DNA from: Paractinoplanes rishiriensis
GTDB lineage: Bacteria; Actinomycetota; Actinomycetes; Mycobacteriales; Micromonosporaceae
NCBI RefSeq assembly: GCF_016862375.1
Contig: NZ_BOMV01000083.1
Span: 79,858-143,857 of the forward strand
Direction of reading: 5' to 3'
DNA: 64,000 nucleotides
Program-made: the position numbers and the translations under genes
In this document: positions 1 through 8,797 of the stretch, piece by piece
How positions within the stretch are numbered: the first letter of the stretch is position 1
How the letters are laid out: every line of letters begins with the position of its first letter
Notes under the pieces: generated by a model
What the model saw: the letters and a program-made list of their open reading frames with translations, nothing else
Told to the model about the DNA's origin: nothing
Databases searched by the model: none

Positions 1-2
1 AG

Positions 3-662
3 CACCAGACCGAGCTGCTGGGCGCGTACGCCATCGGGGTTCTGGACGGTGCCGAATTTGTCGCGGTCCGCGCCCACCTGGTCGCCTGCACCCTCTGCCA
101 GCGCGAGCTCGACGATCTGCGCGAGATGGAGGCGGCGCTCGGCGAGATCCCGCCGGAGGCCTTCCTGGACGGTCCGCCCCGGGACGGCGACCTCCTGCTG
201 CACCGCACCCTCAAGCAGGTACGCGACGAGCGCACCCGGCACGACCGGCGGCGCCGCCTGCTGCTGTCGGCCGCCGCGGTGCTGGTCGCGGCCGGCATCC
301 TGGCCGGCGGCGCGTTCCTGGGCCGTGCCTACGCCCCCGCACCCGCCCCGGTCGCCACGGCGGCCGGCACGCGCACCGCCGGCGCCACCGATGCCGAGAG
401 CGGCGCCGCCATGCGGGTGTCCGTCGAGCCGGCCGCCGGCTGGGTGCGCGTCCACGCGACCGTCGAGGGCATGCCGCCCGGCGAGCAGTGCCGCCTGTAC
501 GTGGTGGCGCGCGACGGTTCCCGCCGCGAGGCCGGCAGCTGGCTGGTCGCCGGGAGCGGGGCCACCACCCTGGACGGCAGCGCACTGACCGCCCTGTCCG
601 ACGTGGCGTCGATCGACGTGGAGACCTTCGCAGGCCGGCGCCTGGTCTCCGTTCCCGTCTAG
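3..662 (+). CDS. Anti-sigma factor with zinc-finger N-terminus (5' partial)
   Basis: The reading frame is open from the window edge, so the true start lies upstream. The visible N-terminal part carries the HxxxCxxC core of zinc-binding anti-sigma domains (HLVACTLC), which normally clamps an ECF sigma factor at the membrane. A stretch of basic residues (RRRR) precedes one membrane helix (roughly LLLSAAAVLVAAGILAGGAF). The remainder, about 110 residues, is a small extracytoplasmic domain resembling the RskA-type C-terminal domain. The cognate sigma gene would be expected just upstream, outside the window. Family assignment is confident; the partner and signal are unknown. Confidence 0.85.
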   Translation, partial: HQTELLGAYAIGVLDGAEFVAVRAHLVACTLCQRELDDLREMEAALGEIPPEAFLDGPPRDGDLLLHRTLKQVRDERTRHDRRRRLLLSAAAVLVAAGILAGGAFLGRAYAPAPAPVATAAGTRTAGATDAESGAAMRVSVEPAAGWVRVHATVEGMPPGEQCRLYVVARDGSRREAGSWLVAGSGATTLDGSALTALSDVASIDVETFAGRRLVSVPV

Positions 663-727
663 CCCATCAACGGCTATCATCAGGGCGTGACTGCTCAATC
701 GACGCAGCGTGACGACGGAGCGGATCG

Positions 728-2041
728 ATGACCACCGCCGGCTGGGTCGCGCTGGGCATGGTCACGTTCGGCGCGTTCTGCTATGCCACCGCCTCGATCC
801 TCCAGGCCGTCGGCGCCCGCCGCAGCACCAGCACGATGCGCACCATGGCCCACCCGCTCTACCTGGCCGGCATCGTCTTCGACATCCTGGCCTGGGTCGG
901 CGCCATCCTGGCGCTGCGCGAGCTGGCCGTGTACGTGGTCGAGTCCATCCTGGCCAGCTCACTGGCGATGACGGTGGTGGCCGCCCGGGTCTTCCTCAAG
1001 TCCCGCCTGCGCCGCCGCGACGTGGTGGCGGTGGTCGTCTCGGTGGCCGCCCTGGCGGTGCTGGCGATGTCCGCCGGCGAACAGCACGACGTCCACCCCG
1101 ACGCCGCCCTCAAACTGGGTTTCGCCGCCACCGCCGCCACGATCATCCTGCTCGGCTGGCTGGCCACCCGGCTCGGCCGTCCCGGTCTGGTGGCGGTGCT
1201 GGCCGGCCTGTCGATCGGCTGCGGCTCACTGGCCGGCCGCGCCCTGACCTTCCCCGCCGCCGAAATGACCGGCTTCGCCTCGTCGGCCCTGGCCGTCGTC
1301 ACCGAGCCGCAGGTGTGGGTGCTGGTCACGTTCGCCGTGACGGGCATGGTCCTGTACGCGAACGCACTGCGCCTGGGCCAGGTCGGCCCGGTGACCTCGG
1401 TGCTGTGGATAGCCGAGGTGGTCGCCCCGTCGGCCGCCGCGGTCCTGCTGCTGGGCGACAACGTCCGCGCCGGCTGGGCCCTGCCGGCCGCCCTGGCCGC
1501 CCTGGTGATGGTCGGCGCCGCCGCCGTGCTGGCCACCGCCCCCGCCACCGAGGCAACGGCCGCCGAGTCCACCGCCGCAGCGGCCACCCAGCCGGCGCTC
1601 CCGGTCGAGGCCGCAGCCCACGCGGCGCAGCCGGCCCTGGCCGCGGCGGAGACCGAACGCCCCGCGCTGCCGTCCGTGCCGCAGCCCGCCCTCGCGGCGC
1701 CGGCGCCCACCCACGCCGAGCGGGTCATCTGGTGGGGCCCGTCGCCCATCTGGATCCCGCCCACCCGCACCCTGCCCGCCCTGGCCATGCAGCCGCCCGT
1801 GCCCGAGCTGACCTGGAACCCACCGCGCGTGCAGGCCGCCTGGCCCGAGCCCCAGCGCCCCGACGCCGACACGACCGAGCCCGCCCCGGCCCCGGTCCCC
1901 CGGCCGGTGGCTCGCCGCCCCTGGCCCGAGTACTACCCGCCCGAGCCGGTCCCGGCCGCCGCCTCCCCGGCAACCGCCTCCCCGGCAACCGCCGAACAAC
2001 CATGGCCGTGGAACGACATCCAGCCGGGCGCCGACCGATAA
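728..2041 (+). CDS. DMT/EamA-like multispan membrane protein with long Pro-rich tail
   Basis: 437 residues. GGAG sits seven bases before the ATG. The first ~270 residues form about nine hydrophobic helices in the pattern of the drug/metabolite transporter superfamily, including a late 'LGxNVRAGW' turn typical of EamA repeats. No substrate can be named. After the last helix (around residue 275) comes a roughly 165-residue Ala/Pro-rich region with scattered Trp (IWIPPTRTLP, LTWNPPRVQAAW, PWPEYYPPEP). It is not part of the transporter fold and is probably a disordered cytoplasmic or surface tail. It follows the anti-sigma gene by 65 bases on the same strand and is convergent with the oxidoreductase gene downstream. 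Confidence 0.75.
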   Translation: MTTAGWVALGMVTFGAFCYATASILQAVGARRSTSTMRTMAHPLYLAGIVFDILAWVGAILALRELAVYVVESILASSLAMTVVAARVFLKSRLRRRDVVAVVVSVAALAVLAMSAGEQHDVHPDAALKLGFAATAATIILLGWLATRLGRPGLVAVLAGLSIGCGSLAGRALTFPAAEMTGFASSALAVVTEPQVWVLVTFAVTGMVLYANALRLGQVGPVTSVLWIAEVVAPSAAAVLLLGDNVRAGWALPAALAALVMVGAAAVLATAPATEATAAESTAAAATQPALPVEAAAHAAQPALAAAETERPALPSVPQPALAAPAPTHAERVIWWGPSPIWIPPTRTLPALAMQPPVPELTWNPPRVQAAWPEPQRPDADTTEPAPAPVPRPVARRPWPEYYPPEPVPAAASPATASPATAEQPWPWNDIQPGADR

Positions 2042-2087
2042 CCGCACGCGGCCGCCGCCGGGGCCGAGGCGTAGCAGCAGGGCGGGG

Positions 2088-3509
2088 TCAGCGGGGTTGG
2101 ATCAGGCCGACCTCGGTGGGGTTGCCGGGGCGGCCACCTCGGGATGCCCGGTAGGCGGGGACGCCTACGCAGGTGAACAGCATGGCCTCCAACGGCTCGC
2201 CCAGCAGGCCGGGGATTTCGCTGTCGATGAAAGTCATGCCGGTGGCGCTGGCGCCCAGGGCGTACGCCAGCAGGTGCAGACGCCCCTCCACCAAGCCGGC
2301 AGCCAGCTGCGCCTCACGGTAGCCGGCGTCGTCGAGTGCGGGGACGTCGGCGGCGGTGATGACCACGAAGGCGGCGTCGCGGGTCAGCTCCTGGTCGAGG
2401 CTGATGCGGAACATCTCCGCGCGCAGGTCGCCGGCCTGGATCGGCTTCTGCAGGTCGGGCCAGCGGTACAGGCCGGGCGCTACGCCGGTGACGTCGTGGA
2501 CCGCCACGTAGTGCGGCAGGTCGATGCCGCGCAGCGCCACGGACATCGACGTCTGCAGCAGTCCGGACGACAGGCCGCGGGCCGGGTCCATGAGGCGCTG
2601 CGAACCCCGGGTCAGCACGACCTCGTCGAGCGGGGTCGCGGGCGGCGAATCGACCTCGACCGGAGCGCCGGACGGCCACGGCCGGCCGAGGGTGTTCGAG
2701 CGGCTGGCCTGGCGGGCGGCAGTGACCAGCGGGAACTCTCGCGGGGCGGCGTCGACGGCACCGGGGGCGGCGGCACCCGAGGGGGTCAGCGCGGGCGCAC
2801 CGCCCAGGGCGACCACCGCCACCGGGAACTCGTGCACGCCGTCCGCGCCGACCAGCCGGGCCACCTCGTCGTCGGGGAAACGCGAGTGGAGCGCCGGGCC
2901 GAGACCGGCCGAGCCGGCGGCCGCCAGCAGCTGGGACAGCATGGTGCCCAGGTCCCAGAAGATGTGCCGGTAGCCGCGCTCCCGGTAGCGCCAGCCGGTC
3001 CGCCACGGCACGCCGGTAACGACCACGGCCGGCGCGGCGCCGCGCGGCGGCGGGCCGACCTGGACCAGGGCGTGCGCCGACGGGTCGTACCAGTGCACAC
3101 CGGAGGGCAGCGGGCCGCCGTCGGGGACCGCCACGTAGACCTCGAGCGGGAACCGGCCGCCGGCCGAACCGGCCGCCCGGAACGGGACGCGGCCCCACGG
3201 CCGCTGCGAGGTGCGGACCACACCGGCGCACAGGTAGAGGACGCGGGACAGCTGGGCCAGGTCGGGGGCGGCGGCCGGGATCTCGGCGGTGCCGGCCAGC
3301 ACGTCCAGCGCCGGAACGCCGGCCGCGGGCAGGTCGCGGGGCAGGTCGACGCGGGGCAGGTCGCCGTCGTAGCGCTTGACGAACCAGGGGACCTTGTCCA
3401 GCTCGTTGATGGTCAGGTTCTGGAGCACCCGCGGGTCGGCGACGGGTTCGGACCAGTCCCGGGACGGCTCGTAGGAGGTGAGTCGGTGCAGGGTGTGCGC
3501 GGTCGTCAC
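2088..3509 (-). CDS. SagB/ThcOx-type FMN oxidoreductase, two nitroreductase-like domains
   Basis: 473 residues from a GTG. An open frame continues upstream, but that part is antisense to the glycosidase gene and is rejected. The protein starts VTTAHTLHRLTSYEP, the usual opening of SagB-type dehydrogenase family members, followed by two nitroreductase-like halves (about residues 60-260 and 290-470). Each half contains the LA-x-(A/G)-GSAGLG or LxxAxGASATG style loop near its C-terminal end. SagB enzymes oxidise azolines to azoles in modified peptides using FMN. No cyclodehydratase (SagC/D-like) or precursor peptide gene is visible nearby, so the substrate is unknown. It is divergent from the GH43 gene. 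Confidence 0.8.
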   Translation of the reverse strand: MTTAHTLHRLTSYEPSRDWSEPVADPRVLQNLTINELDKVPWFVKRYDGDLPRVDLPRDLPAAGVPALDVLAGTAEIPAAAPDLAQLSRVLYLCAGVVRTSQRPWGRVPFRAAGSAGGRFPLEVYVAVPDGGPLPSGVHWYDPSAHALVQVGPPPRGAAPAVVVTGVPWRTGWRYRERGYRHIFWDLGTMLSQLLAAAGSAGLGPALHSRFPDDEVARLVGADGVHEFPVAVVALGGAPALTPSGAAAPGAVDAAPREFPLVTAARQASRSNTLGRPWPSGAPVEVDSPPATPLDEVVLTRGSQRLMDPARGLSSGLLQTSMSVALRGIDLPHYVAVHDVTGVAPGLYRWPDLQKPIQAGDLRAEMFRISLDQELTRDAAFVVITAADVPALDDAGYREAQLAAGLVEGRLHLLAYALGASATGMTFIDSEIPGLLGEPLEAMLFTCVGVPAYRASRGGRPGNPTEVGLIQPR

Positions 3510-3561
3510 AGGGTGACTCTGCCCGACTCGTCTCGTTCGCGCCATCCGCCCGGCCGCTCCG

Positions 3562-3574
3562 TCGCAAGTTGCGA
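3562..3574. promoter_or_regulatory. Palindromic operator candidate between SagB-like and GH43 genes
   Basis: A perfect inverted repeat, TCGCAA-G-TTGCGA, lies in the 102-base divergent region, 38 bases before the GH43 start and 53 bases before the SagB-like start. Odd-length symmetric sites of this shape are typical of LacI/GntR-type sugar repressors, which would fit a glycosidase promoter. No repressor gene lies adjacent, so the binding protein is unidentified. Confidence 0.4.
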
Positions 3575-3611
3575 TAGAGTCACGGAACTTACGGCGCCAC
3601 GGAGGAAACAG

Positions 3612-5279
3612 ATGACGAGCACCGAGGCCACCGCTGCCACCGCAGAGGACGCGGACGGCGCGGCACCGCGGGCGATCCACAACCCCGTGCTTCCCGGATT
3701 CCACCCGGATCCGTCGATCCTGCGGGTGGGCACCGACTACTTCATCGCCACGTCGACGTTCGAGTGGTCGCCCGGCGTGCGCCTGCATCACTCCACCAAC
3801 CTGGTCGACTGGCAACCGCTCGGCGGGCTCCTGGGCGAGCGCCGCCTGCTCGACCTGACCGGCGCGAACGACTCCGGTGGGGTGTGGGCGCCCAATATCT
3901 CGTACGCCGACGGGGTCTTTTTTGTTCTTTATGCGAACGTGGCCTCCTTCGCGAGCGGCTACTGGGACCCGCAGAACTACCTGGTCACCGGGCCGACGCC
4001 GACGGGACCGTGGTCCGACCCGGTGGTGCTGCACGGGCGGGGCTTCGACGCGTCGCTGTTCCACGACGAGGACGGCACCACCTGGATGCTGTCGATGGTG
4101 GCCGACTGGCGGCCGGAGCGGAACCGGTTCGCCGGCATCTCGGCGCAGCGCTACGACCGGGATCGCCGCCGCCTCGACGGGCCCGAGCACCTGATCTTCC
4201 AGGGCACCGCGACCGGCCTCGTCGAGGCGCCGCAGCTGTACCGCAAGGACGGCTGGTATTACCTGGTCACGGCCGAGGGCGGCACCAGCTGGACGCATCA
4301 GGTGACGGTGGCGCGCTCGCGTGACCTGCTGGGCCCGTACGAGACCGACCCGGCCGGACCGATGCTCAGCTCGGCGGGCCGTCCCGAGCTCGAGTTGCAG
4401 AAGGCCGGCCATGGCAGCCTGGTGCAGACGCCGGACGGCCAGTGGTACCTCGCGCACCTGGTGGGCCGCCCCTACACGCCGCTGGGCCGGTGCGTGCTCG
4501 GCCGCGAGACCGCCATCCAGGAGGTGCACTGGACCGCCGACGGCTGGCCCCGGGTGCGCGACGGCGTCCCGGCCGAGACGGTTCCGGCACCGGCCGGGGC
4601 GATCGTGCCGCCGGCCCGGCCCACGTCGTCCGAGGAGTGCGAGGACGACGACTTCACCGGCCCGGTCCTCGGCGTCAACTGGTCCACGCTGCGCCGGCAC
4701 GCCACCCCGGACTGGGCCGACCTCAGCGCCCGGCCCTCCTACCTGCGCATCCACGGCGGCCAGTCGCCGGTCGGCCGGCAGCGCCCCAGCCTGGTCGCCC
4801 GCCGGGTCACCGCGCGGCGCTGCGAGCTGGAGGCGGTGCTCGAGTTCGACCCGCGCAACTACCGCCAACTGGCCGGAATCACCGCGTACTACAACTCGCG
4901 GAACTGGCACTTCCTGCACGTCACCGCGGACGACGACGGCCTGCCGGTGCTCGACCTGCTCACCTGCGACAGCGGCCGGGTCGCGGTGGTGCCGGGGGCG
5001 CGGGTCCCGCTCGGCGAGGGGGTGCGGCTGGCTCTGCGCGTACGGCTCGACGGGCCGGACCTCAGCTTCGCGTGGGCGAGGGACGGCGAGGCGCAGTGGC
5101 GGGCCGCCGGCCCGGCGCTGGACGCCACCACCCTGTCGGACGAGTATGCGGCGAACGTGGCCGACGGCGAACCGGAGGCGTGGGGCTTCACCGGCGCGTT
5201 CGTCGGGCTCTGGGTGCAGGACCTGGGCGCCGAGGGCGGTTACGCGGACTTCGACCGGGCGATCTACCGGGCGCTCTGA
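3612..5279 (+). CDS. Glycoside hydrolase family 43 (xylosidase/arabinofuranosidase-like)
   Basis: 555 residues; GGAGGAAACAG precedes the ATG. The N-terminal ~310 residues are a five-bladed propeller with the GH43 catalytic set visible: Asp33 in GFHPDPSI (base), Asp146 in GFDASLF (pKa modulator) and Glu205 in GLVEAPQLY (acid). The C-terminal ~200 residues (from EDDDFTGPVLGVNWSTLR) form the beta-sandwich found in xylan beta-1,4-xylosidases. There is no signal peptide, so it is probably cytosolic and acts on imported oligosaccharides. The stop is four bases before the next gene, which encodes a truncated sugar-binding protein, suggesting the remains of a sugar utilisation operon. Confidence 0.9.
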   Translation: MTSTEATAATAEDADGAAPRAIHNPVLPGFHPDPSILRVGTDYFIATSTFEWSPGVRLHHSTNLVDWQPLGGLLGERRLLDLTGANDSGGVWAPNISYADGVFFVLYANVASFASGYWDPQNYLVTGPTPTGPWSDPVVLHGRGFDASLFHDEDGTTWMLSMVADWRPERNRFAGISAQRYDRDRRRLDGPEHLIFQGTATGLVEAPQLYRKDGWYYLVTAEGGTSWTHQVTVARSRDLLGPYETDPAGPMLSSAGRPELELQKAGHGSLVQTPDGQWYLAHLVGRPYTPLGRCVLGRETAIQEVHWTADGWPRVRDGVPAETVPAPAGAIVPPARPTSSEECEDDDFTGPVLGVNWSTLRRHATPDWADLSARPSYLRIHGGQSPVGRQRPSLVARRVTARRCELEAVLEFDPRNYRQLAGITAYYNSRNWHFLHVTADDDGLPVLDLLTCDSGRVAVVPGARVPLGEGVRLALRVRLDGPDLSFAWARDGEAQWRAAGPALDATTLSDEYAANVADGEPEAWGFTGAFVGLWVQDLGAEGGYADFDRAIYRAL

Positions 5280-5283
5280 CCAC

Positions 5284-6345
5284 ATGGTCACCTGGTGGCT
5301 GGGACGCGGTACCGGCCCCGGCGACTTCAAGCGCAACTTCGCCGATCATCAGCCCGGTCTGCGCGTGGAATACCTCGGGGCGGACTCGCTGGAACGGACC
5401 CTCGTGGCGCTGGCCGACGGGACCGCCCCGGACATCGTGATGATCCCCCGCGCCGGCACCGTCGCCGGCCTGGCACGGCAGGGCCGTCTCGCCGACCTGT
5501 CCAGCTATGCGTGGACCCGCCGGGTGCTGCCGCTGGCGCGGGCCGTCTGCATGCACGAGGGCCGTCTGTACGGGGTCCCGCGCAGCGTGGAGACGATGGT
5601 GCTGTTCTACGACCGGGCGCTGTTCCGGGCCGAGGGCTGGCAGCCGCCGCACTCCCTGCGCGAGCTCGAGGACCTGGCCGCCGCCATGCAGGTCCGCGGA
5701 ATTGTGCCGTTCGGAGCCGGTACGGCCGACTACCCGCCGTCCGTCGAGCTCTACTTCTCGCTGATCGTCAACCACCATGCCGGACCGGCTAACGTGCGCG
5801 CCGCCCTGCTCGGCCGGCTGCCCTGGACCGCGCCGGTCTTCCGGGACGCGGTCGAGCTGCTTCGGAGCTGGTTCGAACGGGGCTGGTTCGGGACGACGTA
5901 CTTCACCGACGGCTGGGCCGAGGGTTTCGCCCGGATCGCCACCGGCGAGGCCGGCATGTCGCCGAACATGAGCTGGATCTTCGGCGAGATCACCGAGGCG
6001 TCCGGTGACGTCGGGGTGGCGCCCTTCCCCACCCTGCGCGACGGCCTGGCGGCCCCGCTGTACATCTTCGGCACGGCCAGTGTGCTCGCCGTCAACGCCG
6101 CCTCACCGCGCCGGGATGCCGCGGCGGCCGTGCTCGACCGGCTCTTCACCAATGAGGTACGCCGGGCCTTCAGCCGGGACCTGCCGGGCGACTGGAACCT
6201 GCCGCTGACCGACCCGGACGCGGCCGGCCTGGCGCGGGTGACGACACCCGAGTTCGCGGCGACCGCCGTGGCCACCACCGCGGCGGTCCGCGACGCGGCG
6301 GCCCTGAGGAGTGGGCCGGCGGCGACGGTCAGCGGCTCGCCGTGA
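5284..6345 (+). CDS. ABC sugar-binding protein, truncated at both ends
   Basis: 353 residues if translated from the ATG four bases after the GH43 stop. The body is a type-1 extracellular solute-binding protein: TWWLGRGTGPGDFKRNFADH at the start, DIVMIPR, RLYGVPRSVETMVLFYDRAL, and MSPNMSWIFGEI for the sugar pocket. The protein lacks any signal peptide or lipobox and begins at the first beta strand of the mature domain. The C-terminal ~60 residues expected for the family are absent. The last ~17 codons (AALRSGPAATVSGSP) are antisense to a metallo-beta-lactamase relic. It is most likely a decaying fragment, though the remaining frame is intact. Confidence 0.7.
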   Translation: MVTWWLGRGTGPGDFKRNFADHQPGLRVEYLGADSLERTLVALADGTAPDIVMIPRAGTVAGLARQGRLADLSSYAWTRRVLPLARAVCMHEGRLYGVPRSVETMVLFYDRALFRAEGWQPPHSLRELEDLAAAMQVRGIVPFGAGTADYPPSVELYFSLIVNHHAGPANVRAALLGRLPWTAPVFRDAVELLRSWFERGWFGTTYFTDGWAEGFARIATGEAGMSPNMSWIFGEITEASGDVGVAPFPTLRDGLAAPLYIFGTASVLAVNAASPRRDAAAAVLDRLFTNEVRRAFSRDLPGDWNLPLTDPDAAGLARVTTPEFAATAVATTAAVRDAAALRSGPAATVSGSP

Positions 6346-6477
6346 CCAAAGCAGGCGATCTCGGCGTCGAGGACGGCCTGGCGGCGGACTGAGTCGGCGG
6401 CGCGGACCGGGTCCACGTTGAACACGCCGAGAATCACGGTGCCGTCCGGGGAGTTCGCATGGCCCTCCTCGGCCGGC
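6290..6477 (-). pseudogene. Relic of an MBL-fold metallohydrolase gene
   Basis: Read on the minus strand, the frame gives ANSPDGTVILGVFNVDPVRA followed by AEIACFGHGEPLT and LLRAAA. These are the strand-turn and C-terminal 'CFGHG(D/E)P' segment of actinobacterial metallo-beta-lactamase-fold hydrolases. The N-terminal half with the HxHxDH zinc motif is missing: the relic abuts the end of dhaM. Its own stop is also missing where it meets the truncated solute-binding gene. This is a rearrangement scar rather than a functional gene. Confidence 0.6.
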
Positions 6478-6478
6478 G

Positions 6479-8794
6479 TTATCCGAGCGCGCGCCGGACC
6501 GCGGCGGCATCCGGCAGATCCAGCAGATCGAGAACGGCGTTCCGGTCCGTTCCGGCTCCGCGCACCGCCTCTTTCACGGCCGGGATCAAAAGCGGAGAAA
6601 CACTGAGTTCCCGTACGCCCAAGGCCGTGAGCAGAGGCACCGCCCGTTCATCCGCCGCGAGTTCGCCGCAGACCGCAACATTCCGCGAGGCGCGACAAAC
6701 CGCATCGACGAGCCGCAGCACCCCCGGATCGCACCCGTCGGCGAGCGGGGTCAGCGCCGGATTGCCCCGCTCGGCCGCCATGGCGTACTGAATCAGGTCG
6801 TTGGTGCCGATGCTGAGGAAATCGACGTACGGCGCAAAGGCCGCGGCCTTGAGGGCGACCGCCGGCACCTCCACCATGATGCCGACCCGCAGCCCCGCCG
6901 GACCTCCCCGCCCGTCGCGCGCGATCGCCGCGTCGAGCAGCGCCCGCGCCCGGATCACCTCGTCGACCGCGCTCACCATCGGGAACATCACGCTGACCGG
7001 AAACTCGCGCGCCACCCGGACAATTGCCAGCAGTTGGTCGGCGAGCAGTTCCGGATGCGCCAGGGAGTGCCGGATGCCGCGCACGCCCAGAAAGGGGTTG
7101 GCCTCCGCGGCGCGCGGCAGGTAGGGAAGCGGCTTGTCGCCACCCACGTCGAGCGTGCGCAGGGTGACGCGACGCCCGCCCAGCGCATTTCCGATTTCCC
7201 GGTACGCGGCTTCCTGCGCATCCACGCCGGGCCGGGCATCCAGAAAAAGAAACTCGGTACGCACGAGCCCCGCCAGGTCCGCACCGTTCGCCGCGGCGGC
7301 CCGCGCGTCCGCGACCGACCCGAGGTTCGCACCCACCACGATGGACACGCCGTCGCGCGTGACGGCCTCTTCGAAGGTGACGACCCGCCGCCGCACCCGC
7401 CGGCGAAACGATTCCAGCACCGCGTCGGACGGCTCCACCACGATTTCCCCGCTGCCGCCGTCGAACGCCAGCGGCTGACCGTCCGGGATTTCGAGAACGG
7501 CCGGCCCGAGCCCCACGATGGCGGGAATCCCCCGCCCCCGGACCAGAATCGCCGCGTGCGAGGTCGGACTCCCGCCGGCCAGCAGCACCCCCGCGGCGTC
7601 CAGGGTGGCCGCTTCGGCCGGGGTGAGATCGGCGGCGATCAGAATCCCGTCGACCGGCGCCGGCGCCGGCTCGGTGCCGCCGAGCAGCACGTGCAGCACC
7701 TGGTCGGCGACCGCGCGGACGTCGGCGGCCCGCCCGTTGAGGTACGCGTCCGGCAGCGCCGCGAACTCGCCGGCGAGCCGCTCCATCGCCGCGGCCCAGG
7801 CGCGGGGCGCACCGGCTCCGTCGTCCACCCGGGCCCGCACGTCGGCCAGCAGGTCGGCGTCCTCGAGTAACAACAGGTGCGCGTCGAAGACCGGCGACGC
7901 GGCGCGCAGGCCGGTCAGCTGCTGACGCACGGTGGCCAGCGCGGCCTCCAGCCGGCACCACTCCTCGCCGGCCGCGCCGGGCCGGACGTCGGGAAGCTCG
8001 GACCGCACCCGGTCGTGGCGCCGCGCCGGTCCGACAGCGATGCCGGGCGAAATGGGCACGGCACCGGCGGCCGGGGGCGCCTCGGACTCCGGTGCGTCGT
8101 CGAACGCCCGGGCGGCCAGCGCCAGCACCGCCTCCACCGCCGGCCGGGCCTGCGGACCGGACGCGCGCACCTCGATCTCGTGACCGCGCAGCGCGCCCAG
8201 GGTCGCCACCCGGGACAGGCTGGCCGCCGGCACCCACGGCGAGCCGGTGGTGCGGTTGCGCAGCTCCACCCCGGCGTCGAAGGAACGCGCCACGGTGACC
8301 AGCCGGGCCGCCGGACGGGCGTGCAGGCCGTGCGGGTTGGTGACGGTGAGCACCGCGTCTGCCTCCCGCCGGGACTGCGGCTCGGGGCCTGGCGGCGTAC
8401 CGAAATGGCTTTGTTTGCCGGCCAGGGCGTCCAGCGCCTCCGCCGCCACCTCGTCGCGGGCGGCGCCGCCGGCGGCGGCCACCGCGGCTGCCACCAGGCC
8501 CTCCACCAGCGGCGCGGGGCACAGCAGCACCCGGTCCCGCAGCGCCTCGTCGGGGAGGAGTTCCAGGGCCAGCTCGGCCGACAGCACGGCACTGCCCAGG
8601 TCCATCAGCAGCACCACGCCGTCGCCCCGGTCGGCGGCGGTGACCGCGGACGCGATGGCTGTCGCGTCGGTGCCGAAGGTGTCCTCGTCCAGGCCCGCGG
8701 CCACCTCGATCGGGACCGCGGCCATCTCGGTGGCCAGGGCCACCGCGGCGCGGGCCAGCGCGTGGCTGTGGCTGACCACGACCAGGCCGACCAA
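6479..8794 (-). CDS. dhaM: PTS-dependent dihydroxyacetone kinase, phosphotransferase subunit DhaM (EIIA-HPr-EI fusion)
   Basis: 771 residues. Three phosphotransfer modules are joined. A mannose-type EIIA domain has the active His9 in VVVSHSHALA. An HPr domain has His158 in NPHGLHARPAA. A nearly complete enzyme I has the swivel-domain His413 in GGSPTSHAAI and a PEP-binding barrel (GLVRTEFLFL, GIRHSL, SIGTNDLIQYAMA). The fusion takes phosphate from PEP and delivers it to ADP bound on DhaL. With its own HPr and EI modules, the relay may not need the general PTS proteins. It is the last gene of dhaKLM, three bases after dhaL. Ends in a complete EI C-terminus (SPLLIPAVKEAVR). Confidence 0.95.
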   Translation of the reverse strand: MVGLVVVSHSHALARAAVALATEMAAVPIEVAAGLDEDTFGTDATAIASAVTAADRGDGVVLLMDLGSAVLSAELALELLPDEALRDRVLLCPAPLVEGLVAAAVAAAGGAARDEVAAEALDALAGKQSHFGTPPGPEPQSRREADAVLTVTNPHGLHARPAARLVTVARSFDAGVELRNRTTGSPWVPAASLSRVATLGALRGHEIEVRASGPQARPAVEAVLALAARAFDDAPESEAPPAAGAVPISPGIAVGPARRHDRVRSELPDVRPGAAGEEWCRLEAALATVRQQLTGLRAASPVFDAHLLLLEDADLLADVRARVDDGAGAPRAWAAAMERLAGEFAALPDAYLNGRAADVRAVADQVLHVLLGGTEPAPAPVDGILIAADLTPAEAATLDAAGVLLAGGSPTSHAAILVRGRGIPAIVGLGPAVLEIPDGQPLAFDGGSGEIVVEPSDAVLESFRRRVRRRVVTFEEAVTRDGVSIVVGANLGSVADARAAAANGADLAGLVRTEFLFLDARPGVDAQEAAYREIGNALGGRRVTLRTLDVGGDKPLPYLPRAAEANPFLGVRGIRHSLAHPELLADQLLAIVRVAREFPVSVMFPMVSAVDEVIRARALLDAAIARDGRGGPAGLRVGIMVEVPAVALKAAAFAPYVDFLSIGTNDLIQYAMAAERGNPALTPLADGCDPGVLRLVDAVCRASRNVAVCGELAADERAVPLLTALGVRELSVSPLLIPAVKEAVRGAGTDRNAVLDLLDLPDAAAVRRALG

Positions 8795-8797
8795 GGG

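Noticed and set aside
3510..5336. Long minus-strand open frame extending the SagB-like gene by about 600 codons
   Set aside because: It is antisense to the clear GH43 gene, is Arg/Gly/Pro-rich without any domain, and the SagB-like protein has a normal family start at 3509.
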